A DNA stretch of 64,000 nt, taken from the NCBI GenBank assembly GCA_040285825.1, contig JAUPSS010000001.1, positions 3,596,001-3,660,000 of the forward strand, read 5' to 3'. Of this stretch, positions 20,115 through 28,856 are shown piece by piece. The stretch comes from Eukaryota sp. TZLM1-RC. Its lineage: Eukaryota > Metamonada: BaSk clade. The position numbers were made by a program, and so were the translations under genes. The stretch's first letter is position 1. Every line of letters starts with the position of its first letter. The notes beneath the pieces were generated by a model, which was not told the origin of the DNA, did no database searches, and saw only the letters and a program-made list of their open reading frames with translations.

Positions 20115-21155
20115 TTTTTTAATGCAGAGGAAAATAATTTTATTTTTAATCTCGACTTTAAAAATGCTTTTAATTCTGTAAAGCGAGAAGCAATTTTTGA
20201 AGTTATTAAATCTGATTTTCCTGAGCTATCGAGTTTTTTCTACCATTTTTATGGGAAAGAATCAGATTTAATTTTTAATTCATTTGGTCTTAAATCATCT
20301 TCTGGAGTGAAGCAGGGAGATCCTTTAGGCCCGTTATTGTTTTGTTTAGCTATTCACAAAACTTTAAATATCATTAAGCAAAAATACCCTTCTATAAAAA
20401 TAGTTGCTTATATGGATGATACATCCTTGATTGGTTCATTTGATTTACTAGAATTGGTTGCTCAAGAAATTGCCGATTCATATGAAAATATTGGGCTATA
20501 TCTTAATGCGAGCAAATGCCTTCTGATTGGCTCTTCTGCTCAAGATCTTGTGATAAACGATTCTATTGTCCCTTTTACTAATTATAGTAGTGATGCTTTT
20601 AAGTTCCTTGGTTGTTGGTTAGGAAATGTGCCTCAAATTCAGAATGAATTGCAAGTTATTTTGAAAAAATGAAAATTGAACTTGATTCAATTTCTTCTTT
20701 AGATATAGAAAAGCATATTAAATTTTTCATGCTTAAAATTTGCTACACTGGGAGAATAACCCACATTTTGAGATCTTGTGCTCCTTCCATAGCATTAGAT
20801 TTTTGTCGTTCATTGAATTCATTGAGAACAGAATTTTTGCTGATTTATTGGATGTAGAACCAGGAATGTTGAAAAGTCACTTATTTTCTTCAGCAAATTT
20901 GCGTGGTATTGGATTCACTAAATCTTCAATTTTTTGTCCATCAGCATTCTTGGGTGGCAAAAATTTGATTTATGAATTTTCTCGTAGATTTCCTGATGAT
21001 TCTCATCTGTTAGTTCCCAAGTGCAGTCCTTATTTGTATGAGTTATCTTGTGAACTTGAAAAATTGCCGCCACAAATTTGGACCAAATGTTTTCCTCAAT
21101 CAATTCAAGAAATTCCAAACCGATGTCCTTTTAATTTACAGTTTTGCTGAAATAA
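20115..21155 (+). pseudogene. Lineage B RT fragment, unit 2
   Basis: Palm from FNAEENNFIFNLDFKNAF, GVKQGDPLGPLLF, AYMDDTSLIGS (open to 20672), then a frameshift at AAAAAATGAAAATT and the thumb (20669-21150), with a further 1-base loss near 20836. It begins against the 5' end of the inverted mosaic element and ends at the switch to lineage A near 21155. Confidence 0.65.
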
Positions 21156-21700
21156 TAATATATGCAGCTCGGCTATTTTAAATCAAGATCTTCACTCATT
21201 GTTATTGGAAAAGGGTGTTTGTGAAAACAAGTCGTCAGATTCTTCACTTTTTGTAACCATTGTACCACGAAGATTTGGATTGTGTGCCACTAATGAAGCA
21301 TTTGTAACAAAAATGAGATTATATTTGAACATCCCCATTAACCAATTATTATCAAAAGAAAAATGTATTTGTTCGAATTCACCTCAACTCACTTTGCGCC
21401 ATGCTCTGAATTGCTCTAAATTGATAGCTTATCGTTCTTCATTACATGATGCTGTTAGAGACACTGTTTTCAATATGGCACAAACTGCAAGGATATCGTG
21501 TATCAAAGAGCCCCTGCTGAAGGAAACACTTTCTCTGAATAATTTTGGTTCTGATGATAGAGGTGATGTATACTGTGATTGGATTGATAATTCTGAAGCT
21601 ATTGTTGACTTTGTCTCATGTAATGTTGCAAATGATACTTTGGTTCACAGAAGAAAACTTAATCCGGTGGCTGCTCTGGATTTTAAAGCAAAAGAGAAAC
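21156..21700 (+). pseudogene. Lineage A RLE fragment, right arm
   Basis: NQDLHSLLLEKGVCENK, the knuckle, DDRGDVYCD, IVDFVSCNVAN, to KAKEKR, where the 5' leader of another lineage A element begins at 21701. Inverted duplicate of 10506-11046. The open frame 21199-21768 runs on into the leader, which is not genuine coding. Confidence 0.65.
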
Positions 21701-22944
21701 GTTTTTTTTCACTCACTCTCAACGTCCTCCTTTTTCTCAACTTGACGTTCTATTGTCGGTTCGGTTGAATTCCTCCAGTCTCTATGTCAGACACTCTCAG
21801 TGATACTGACTGGACTGCAAAAAGTACCGAACGTGATGTTGACAAACCAACCTCCTCAACCACCAATCGTTCTCATTCTCCCCACCTGTCACTCCATGCT
21901 GGAAAATCATTGGAAAAAAATTTAAATGAAAATTTTTCTAAACCACGCCGCAAATGTAGTAAATGTCGAAAATCCGGACATAACATTGCAACTTGTCCGC
22001 TTATTCAAAAGGAAAAACTTAATGCTCGTGCTGCAACTACTGATTTAAATTTTTCGTTATCACACAATCCTGAAAATGAATTTTTAAGCGAGATTCCCGA
22101 TAACTCTTCTAACAAAGAAGATCAAAAAGATGAAAAAAAATGTGTTTTTTGTCGAAAGCTTGTTGCTGTCAATGATTCTGGTCGACCTTTACTTTTTTGT
22201 GATTCTTGTGTTGCTGCTGATCAGCTACGTTGTCCCATTCGTGTTCCTGCTCAGCTTAGTCCGTTGGCTTCGATACCTTTTGCTGTTGTTCTTCGTGCTT
22301 TTACTGAAAATCTCCGTAAAGGATTATGGGATGTTACGCCTATTTGGAAATTTCTTCTGAAAAAAGATAAAAAACTTTTATCGAGAAAATCAAATTTAAA
22401 AAAAATGTTTTTTCGAAAGAAAAATTAGTGAGAAAATTAGCTTTAAAAGGACGTTTTGGATCTGCAAAACAATGTCTATTCTCTTCTGATTTAGCTGAAT
22501 GTAATGAAAGCACATTGTTCCAATTGAATCATCTTCATCCAGAAGAAAATTTTCATTGTACTAAACCAGATTCAGTTGATTATTGGCTGGAAAATCCTGT
22601 CAATGCTTCAGAGGTATTGAAACCGATTCAGCAAATGCCTACTGGAAAAGCTCCTGGGCCATCTTTGTAGAAACTTGACATGATCAAATCAGCTGTTGGA
22701 CAGTGTCCTGAAATTGCTGCTGATCTTGTTCTTTTTTTTCAACAATCTTCTTACGTTAAAAATTAAAGTCCCTTTTGAGATGACCAGTGCTCGCTGAATT
22801 GCTCTCAAAAACAGTCAATCCAAAATCCGTCCAATTGCAATTGGAGAATCGTTTTCAAGAATTCTTCCGTCTCTTGTTTTCTATAGAATTGGGAAAAAAG
22901 TCAAGGAATTTTTCAGTCCATTTCAATTTGGAATCAAGAAAAGC
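21701..22944 (+). mobile_element. Lineage A retroelement 5' part, right arm
   Basis: T-rich leader at 21701, ATG at 21784, zinc-finger region to 22428, RT N-terminus in the next frame (22428-22670, KGRFGSAKQ ... TGKAPGPS), then decaying RT sequence to 22944, where the lineage B leader begins. It has no 3' end. Confidence 0.7.
21784..22428 (+). CDS. Lineage A N-terminal zinc-finger protein region, 214 aa, right arm
   Basis: Same protein as at 9775-10419: SDTDW N-terminus, CCHC knuckle CSKCRKSGHNIATC, C4 motif CVFCRK...LLFCDSC, basic C-terminus. It ends at TAG 22426-22428; the RT frame restarts at once one base out of phase. Confidence 0.65.
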   Translation: MSDTLSDTDWTAKSTERDVDKPTSSTTNRSHSPHLSLHAGKSLEKNLNENFSKPRRKCSKCRKSGHNIATCPLIQKEKLNARAATTDLNFSLSHNPENEFLSEIPDNSSNKEDQKDEKKCVFCRKLVAVNDSGRPLLFCDSCVAADQLRCPIRVPAQLSPLASIPFAVVLRAFTENLRKGLWDVTPIWKFLLKKDKKLLSRKSNLKKMFFRKKN

Positions 22945-24262
22945 GTGTTTTTTTCTCCCTCCCTTAGTCAACCCTTTCATATTTCATTTTCTGTCAAGGC
23001 GTCAATCGTACTGTTTCTCTGTCAAAACGATGCCTTTGGCTGATAGTGACTCTGATACTGATTGGAACGCCCAAGCAAAGATTCTACCAGTCAGAACAAG
23101 CTCATCTCCTTCACTTAACCACTCTCCCCACAATGCAAGCTATGCTCGAAATTCATCTCGAAAAATTTTTCATTCAAATACTGATCATTGTACCAGAAAA
23201 AACACACAAAAACCACCATTACGTTCCTTACGTTCTGTTGCGCGTTCTATAAACAACTCCGTTTCTCGAAATGTGTTTTCTCCAGCTGAAACTGGAAAAA
23301 GTCAAAAGTCTATTTCTACTTGTCACTCACAAATTGACAAAATAGAAATAACTGAAAAAATGAAACCACTGCCATTAAAAGGTTCTAAAAATTGTTCGAT
23401 TTGTGGTATCAGTGGTCATAATTCGAGAACGTGCCCTGAAAAACAAAAAAGAGAATTTGAATTAAAATCTGCTCAACAAATTCTCAAATGTTCTGTTCCA
23501 GCTGTTGCCGTTGTGAAAGGTGCTGAAAATAATGTTTCTGACGATCAACAGTTAAATGCTTCTAGTGTTCCCTCTTCTTCCCCTTCTGAAAACAGTAATT
23601 TTTGTTGTCCATTTTGCAAAAAAAAATGTTGCAGATTCACGAAATGGTCGAAAACTTCTGTTTTGTACGAATTGTAAAGCCGTTGATACCGTAAGACCCC
23701 CGATCCGGATCCCAGTAGAAATAAGTCCCGCCAGCACAATCCCCTGCTCAATGGAAATGAGAAATTTTACTTCTGAATTAAAAAATAATAAGTGGAATAT
23801 TTCATCCTTCTGGAAATATTTTGCTAGAAAAAACAAAAATTGTTTTAAGAAAAAATTTGGAAATAGAAAAATTGTAAAATCAAAAATTTGCCGTAAATTG
23901 CGCTTACGTGGTCGTTATGGTGCCGCAAAGCAGTCTTTGTTTTCCTCTTCTTTGGCTGATGCAAACTCTGATACCCTTGAAAAACTTCAAAAGTTGCATC
24001 CTCAAGAAAATTTCAAGTGCAGCAAGCCTGAAGTGTGTCCTTTTTGGATTGAAAATCCTATTACTGCAATTGAAGTTCTTAAAGCTATTCAAAAATTGCC
24101 AAAGGGGAAAGCAGCAGGCCCATCTGGAATTTCTTTTGATCTGTTAAAAATAGCGTGTTCCAGTGCTCCCGAAATTGCTGATGATCTAGCCCACTATTTT
24201 CAACAATTAATTGTTTTGAAAATTAATCCTCCATTTGAATTACTCGGAGCACGTCTGATTGC
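22945..24262 (+). mobile_element. Lineage B retroelement 5' part, right arm
   Basis: Leader at 22945, ATG at 23030, zinc-finger region to 23677, then after the A9 run near 23618 the frame 23556 onward with LLFCTNC, KWNISSFWKYFA, LRLRGRYGAAKQ and the RT N-terminus (KLPKGKAAGPSGISFDLLK). It breaks at 24262 inside the RT, where viral-type polymerase sequence follows in frame. Unlike the left arm, this copy has W in CPFWIENP and a complete CCHC knuckle. Confidence 0.7.
23030..23677 (+). CDS. Lineage B N-terminal zinc-finger region, right arm
   Basis: MPLADSDSDTDWNAQAK start, Ser-rich basic stretch, CCHC knuckle CSICGISGHNSRTC (residues ~120-135), and the beginning of the C4 motif at CPFCKK, after which the frame shifts in a run of nine A. 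Eight A would keep the frame through CKKNVADSRNGRKLLFCTNC. Confidence 0.6.
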   Translation: MPLADSDSDTDWNAQAKILPVRTSSSPSLNHSPHNASYARNSSRKIFHSNTDHCTRKNTQKPPLRSLRSVARSINNSVSRNVFSPAETGKSQKSISTCHSQIDKIEITEKMKPLPLKGSKNCSICGISGHNSRTCPEKQKREFELKSAQQILKCSVPAVAVVKGAENNVSDDQQLNASSVPSSSPSENSNFCCPFCKKKCCRFTKWSKTSVLYEL

Positions 24263-25237
24263 ACGGGTAGAGTATTGCACTTTTTTCAGTCATCATGTGA
24301 ATCATGATATGGGTGCTGTTGAATCAGACATGGTGCTAATAATAAAGTGGACAATAATGGTGGTTCAATTCAGATCAACGACCGCAAATCAAAATCTTCT
24401 CACTGTTATGTGCTTTGATCTTGAAACCTATCAAAACGGTCATCTTTATCAAAGTCAAGATGGCCAATTTCTCCCTCCTGACGAGATTATCAACAAAAGG
24501 AGAAAAGAGGGTGCAAATCTTTTGAAAAAGAAAACTGATGAGCAAATGGGTGATTGGATTTCTGATCAAAAAGTGTTTTTAATTTCGATTGTTATTGGTA
24601 ATTTTGATCGCCATAATTTTTTTTGGAGAGTAAATATTCACTTATGTTGAGGATGAGTCCTCAAATTACATTACCAGACATTGATATGGATGTTCAGACA
24701 GAAATTTTCTCTAACGAAAAAACTTTGCTTCGTAGGTTTTTAAACATTATTGGTAATTATCAACCCCATTGTTTTCTTAATCACAACTTAATGCAGTTTG
24801 ATTTACAGGTTTTAAAAAATAGATTAAATTATTTTGATTTACCATTTCCCACTGTTCCAGATGATACAGCAATTGATGTACTCAATCAACTTTCACCAAG
24901 ATGGAGGGAAGTTGTCATCAGGGAAAATGGCTTTTTTCTTTTAGATACTTTGGTTTTTGCCAAAAAAATTATCAAAATACCCTACGGACATGGATTAGGC
25001 AATCTGGCATATAAGATGATTAATGAAAAGACAATCAAACTTCACCAGGAATTTTCTTATATTTTGCCAATTGATTGTTTAGCAACTTCTCCTCTGATAC
25101 AAAATTCGATTCAATATGGGCTTCATGATTGTATCCTTTGTCTGAAACTTTTCGTGCTGTTTCAGAAAGACAAATTTATTTTATCATCTTATAAAACCAT
25201 TCAACCGTCAACTCAATGGTCAAACATTCAAATGTGA
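24263..25237 (+). pseudogene. Viral-type family B DNA polymerase exonuclease fragment
   Basis: All three motifs of a B-family 3'-5' proofreading domain are readable: Exo I FDLETYQNG (24416 on), Exo II NHNLMQFDLQVL, and Exo III YGLHDCILCLKLF. Between them lie FSNEKTLLRRFL and a GLGNLAYKMINEKT segment typical of these enzymes. A frameshift near 24640 separates Exo I from the rest. No polymerase palm is seen downstream. The first part is fused in frame behind lineage B RT. Host polymerase delta looks different, so I favour a large DNA virus or a related mobile element as source. Family assignment is good; the source is inference. Confidence 0.6.
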
Positions 25238-26007
25238 TACGCAAATTGAGAAAAACTGCTGTAAAATTTCAACAGTTACGTATTCACACCACATGTTGCT
25301 TAAAGCTGTATTTACAGTCTTGTTTTGAACGTAATTTGTCATTACCACGAATATGTGCCCAATTATATGAATCATTAATGGCCAGAATTCGTTATATTTC
25401 AGCTGAGTATTATTGGGCAAGAAATGGTGAAACCAAAGAGTGCATTTCCAGAGGATTTTGAAAACTTTGTTTATGGTGAAGGAGATTATAGATTATCGAC
25501 CACCTTTGAACAACAAAAGTTGAACAAAACATTGAGTTATGTAGACCATTTAAGATATAGGCCTGAGTTCCACGATTTCCAACTGATGGCTTCAGTAGAC
25601 CACCTCAGTATATGGCCCCAGTAATGTTTACCAATTTTGAAAACAATTTGAAACTAAATTATGAAAAACATATTAATCGATTTATTAATGTTTACTTTGA
25701 CAAACCAGATGTGGAAAGTGTGTTAGCAGAAATGCACAAGCTGGGTATAATACTCAACGCCATTATCTACCATTATTTCACTATATAGATTTAGGCTTCG
25801 TCAATTCAAAAACTTGTTTTTAGTTGATGATAGAGATTTCTTAAGTTCTTTGTTTCATCATCCTGAAAATATTTCAGACCTTCTGAATGATGAATTTTTC
25901 GATTTATGTGAACAACATGATATAAGAAATAATGAACTTAGAGACATATTTGAAGGTCTTATTGAGCCATTCACTTGTCAAATTGAGAATTTGGTCACTG
26001 TGTTGCC

Positions 26008-26092
26008 TAAAGTCTATTGTAGTAAAGAAAAGTCAATGAGGAAAAGTTGATTCATTTTCTAATCATATTTTATAAGTCTTAGGGCGCCAACA
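26008..26092 (+). repeat. 85-bp terminal direct repeat, left copy
   Basis: Starts TAAAGTCTATTGTAG, ends GGGCGCCAACA. Matches 27276-27360 with about four mismatches. Confidence 0.75.
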
Positions 26093-26578
26093 CTGCTTCT
26101 TCCCTTTTTCAAAATAAATCAGCTTATATGAATATGAAACTAAAACTATGAACAAATAACTAAATAACTATAACTACTGAAAACTAAATACCAAATTCTA
26201 ATGTTTTCCATTGTACAATTATCTTTGTAGTGATTGGGATTCACACAAACACTGGTTTCACATTTTTAAGATCGACAATTGATGTACTATGACTCTCCTA
26301 CAATAATGTTAGTATAAGGTAGTAAGCAATAACTGAAAAGAGCCTCGTTCCAAGATCTGTATGTTTGAATACTTTTTTGTGTATGTTTTAATCGCTTTAT
26401 AAAGGTGCTCTGCTTCTTCCCTTTTTCATAAACGAGAAACGTGGTAGTGTCGTTTAGTAAAAGTATCATGGAATCGAAGAAAGGATTCGCTAATGATCAT
26501 GCAGGGTCTATGTTGGATCAAAAACAACAGTCAGCAAAGTAACAAACCTCAGAGACCTGACGGCGGAGTCTTTTGTTG

Positions 26579-27186
26579 TTAATGTACTGGTTTTACGACT
26601 AAAAATATCAGAGGAGCAAGGACCGTATCTTTGCATTGTAGTACAATAACAGTGGAGGTGGATTTTCTACTCGTAACCTCGTATTTGGTCGACTTTTCTC
26701 GTGTTTGGCTCCATAAGGAAGGGAGCTGCTCGAATGAATAAAAGTCCATTGATTCGAGGTAAGACTCTGTGTCCTTGTTAGGAGGATCCATCACTGGAGT
26801 CATCTTCCCCTTCTGTGGTATGTACTCTCCTGAAGGGGTAGATTATGTAAAGTGGGATTTCCATCCGTTTCTTTACTAGATGCTACATTAGGGAGGGGAA
26901 AGGGAACTGGTCCGTACTCGTGGCCTCCTCTGACCCTTTTAGCTTGTACATCTTTTGTGAGGAGAGAGGGAGCCGGGTCCGTTCTCGTTACCTTTTCCAT
27001 TGTTGAAGATGGAGGGACCTCGTCCACTCTTTCATCTTTCACTTTTAGGGAGGGGGAGGTGGGATCCGTGTCTGTTACCTCGTTACCCTTTTTGTAATGT
27101 AAATGTGTATGTGTCGCTGCTTCCTGTTGCTGCATGTTAGGTGAGGAATTGGGGTCAGAGATATCTTGCTGAAAGATGTCTAACAT
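26579..27186 (-). pseudogene. Unknown Ser/Thr/Pro-rich protein inside the insertion
   Basis: Two overlapping minus-strand frames (27186-26800, 128 aa; 26803-26579, 74 aa) meet at a TGATG-like overlap, as after a one-base slip. The first is hydrophilic, Pro/Asp/Lys-rich and contains an imperfect duplication (EVTDTDPTSPSLKVKDERVD versus KVTRTDPAPSLLTKDVQAKR). I recognise no domain. It could be a cargo gene or a chance frame; the composition bias of the locus (GC-richer than its surroundings) favours something real. Confidence 0.3.
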
Positions 27187-27275
27187 GCTGTAAAGGTTTC
27201 TGGGGATGTTTACTAGTAAAGTGCTGAATTATGGTATACCTTTTGACTTTAAAATGGCCAATAATTATTGTTGTT

Positions 27276-27360
27276 TAAAGTCTATTGTAGTAAAGAAAAG
27301 TCAATGAGGAAAAGTTGATTTATTTTCTAATCATATTATATAAGCCTTAGGGCGCCAACA
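27276..27360 (+). repeat. 85-bp terminal direct repeat, right copy
   Basis: Right partner of 26008-26092. Fanzor coding resumes at the next base. Confidence 0.75.
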
Positions 27361-27707
27361 ACTGACGAGAATTTAGTTGACAACATATTTCGAGTGGATA
27401 TACATTTTCTTGCAGATGCTGTTGAAAAGGATCCTCAAATATTCCTAAAACCAGCAATTACAATTGCCCAATATATCTCCAGTAGAGAGAAAAAACCTTA
27501 TCATATTTCTCCTGTTTCAACCACTGTAGGCCCTGGATATTTTCCCATTGATACAAGAACACTATGGTGAATTGTTAAACAAACATTGATGGATGATTTA
27601 TCATCTACACAGACGCTGAAAATGTCCAATACACTAGCCCAAATTACGAAATTCAAACCACCTGAGCAATTTGACTTTGGTCTAATATTCTCGATTTAAA
27701 TCAACCA

Positions 27708-28775
27708 ATGTTCAAACAGAAGAGCTATAAATTCAACAACATTATTCACACAGATGGATTTAATATTGCAGTAGAATTTGTTCGTCGAGATTTACAAGGT
27801 CAGAAATGTAAGCCAGACAACAAGGCTAGTATTTCGGATTTATATATTCATGATGTTGATGTTGATGCTTTTCAAGACAAACGAATTGTTGTTTGTGATC
27901 CTGGAAAACGTGATTTATTGTATTTTGGGAGTAAAAAGACTGATCAAGAATTAGCCATGGTTCCTCAGATTGAAACCGAACAGCAAAGAAATAGTCGGGT
28001 GATGAATCAAGACAAGAAGTACAAATGGTTAAGAATGACTCAGATGTCCTGGTCTTTGAAAAGTAGGATGAACGAAAAGCAAAAACGATGGACGACAAAG
28101 TATACTGTGGTAGATTACGGCAGGAACCAAATGATAGAGTCTTACGAAACGACAATCGAAGATGCAAACACCGAATTATCTGCGTTTGCTGCAAATTTAG
28201 CAACTTCTATAGATTTTTCCAACTATGTGGTTGTCAAACTTCGGCAAGTTTTTTTGACAATTGACTTTTATAGTCTTGACGTGTGGAGCATTCATAAAAT
28301 GCAAGCTTTTATTCACAAGCAAAAGACTGAAAGTTGGTTGTTAAAAAGCCTTGTTCAGCAGTTTGGCAATCCAAAAGACACTTTAATACTAATGGGTGAT
28401 TGTGGTAAAAAAGGTTACAAGAATTTGAAACATCATCGACCTACACGTGGTATTGGATGGATTCAATTTCTGAAAAGAAATGGATTTGAAGTATTGATGA
28501 ATAATGAAGCTTTCACTTCAGCAAAATGCCCTGTTTGTTTTGAAAAGGTTGCTACGTTTTTGAGAGTAACAAATCCCAGATTCTATAGAAGAGAAAAGAC
28601 TCCTGTTACTACATGTCATGGTTTATTAGCTTGTAATAGTCAGAGTTGCAAACTCAGTAACAAAGGCTCAACAAAGCTGTTCAATAGAAATAAGTTGGCT
28701 TGTCTGAATATGTTTGCAATTGCCGAAGCGAGGATGAGTGGCAATGAAAGGCCTCAGTATCTGTGTAGTAGATAG
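27708..28775 (+). CDS. Fanzor RuvC-like nuclease half, 355 aa, with Asp-to-Asn at the third catalytic site
   Basis: RuvC-I Asp lies in VVCDPGKRDLLYF (codon 27897-27899), RuvC-II Glu in NNEAFTSAKCPVC (28506-28508), and the zinc finger is CPVC...CHGLLACNSQSC. The third position, normally Asp in an NRDxxACLNM motif, reads NRNKLACLNM (codon AAT, 28689-28691). Fanzors are guide-RNA-directed DNA nucleases of eukaryotes and their viruses. With Asn at this site the copy is probably nuclease-dead. The stop lies only 80 bp before the Rab6 start, so any guide-RNA region would overlap the Rab6 promoter. Confidence 0.75.
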   Translation: MFKQKSYKFNNIIHTDGFNIAVEFVRRDLQGQKCKPDNKASISDLYIHDVDVDAFQDKRIVVCDPGKRDLLYFGSKKTDQELAMVPQIETEQQRNSRVMNQDKKYKWLRMTQMSWSLKSRMNEKQKRWTTKYTVVDYGRNQMIESYETTIEDANTELSAFAANLATSIDFSNYVVVKLRQVFLTIDFYSLDVWSIHKMQAFIHKQKTESWLLKSLVQQFGNPKDTLILMGDCGKKGYKNLKHHRPTRGIGWIQFLKRNGFEVLMNNEAFTSAKCPVCFEKVATFLRVTNPRFYRREKTPVTTCHGLLACNSQSCKLSNKGSTKLFNRNKLACLNMFAIAEARMSGNERPQYLCSR

Positions 28776-28806
28776 TTGTAATTATTCCACACGAAAATCG
28801 ATTGTG

Positions 28807-28814
28807 TATATATA
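28807..28814 (+). promoter_or_regulatory. TATA-like box before Rab6
   Basis: TATATATA 43 bp upstream of the Rab6 start codon, in the 80-bp gap behind the Fanzor stop. Confidence 0.4.
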
Positions 28815-28856
28815 GGAATTTCTCACACCCTCAACTTCACACCATTTGATCAATCA

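Larger units (their letters stand above)
17166..21582. repeat. Direct duplication, unit 2
   Basis: Second unit of the duplication. It merges without a break into the right arm of the inverted repeat. Confidence 0.75.
20395..24262. repeat. Right arm of ~3.9 kb inverted duplication
   Basis: Partner of 7940-11807. The outer end is the join to viral-type polymerase sequence (24262); the inner end lies in the RT just upstream of YMDD. The arms are separated by about 8.6 kb. Confidence 0.8.
26008..27360. mobile_element. Unclassified 1.35 kb insertion in Fanzor with 85-bp direct terminal repeats
   Basis: Direct repeats at 26008-26092 and 27276-27360 differ at only a few positions and both end in AGGGCGCCAACA. 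Fanzor coding sequence stops at 26007 and resumes at 27361, so the block is a clean insertion. I see no RT, integrase or transposase in it. The internal part has two copies of TGCTTCTTCCCTTTTTCA about 320 bp apart and a minus-strand open frame. TG...CA-like ends could suggest very short LTRs, but no flanking duplication is visible. Confidence 0.55.
25216..28775 (+). pseudogene. Fanzor (eukaryotic TnpB-like nuclease) gene, split and frameshifted
   Basis: The N-terminal part appears as KHSNVIRKLRKTAVKFQQL and CCLKLYLQSCFERNLSLPRI (25216-25461), then PVMFTNFENNLKLNYEKHI (25620 on) and DDRDFLSSLFHHPENI (25814-26007). After an insertion it resumes at 27361 (NLVDNIFRVDIHFLADAV; HISPVSTTVGPGYFPIDTRT), with an in-frame TGA at 27568 and a frame change near 27693, and ends with the RuvC half at 27708-28775. 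The order and spacing match Fanzor1 proteins as I know them. At least four breaks make it a pseudogene. Confidence 0.65.

Noticed and set aside
24623-25237. Complete DNA polymerase gene
   Set aside because: Only the exonuclease motifs are present; no palm motif follows before the Fanzor.
26008-27360. Ordinary LTR retrotransposon
   Set aside because: 85-bp repeats have roughly TG...CA ends, but no primer site, polypurine tract, gag/pol or flanking duplication is visible.
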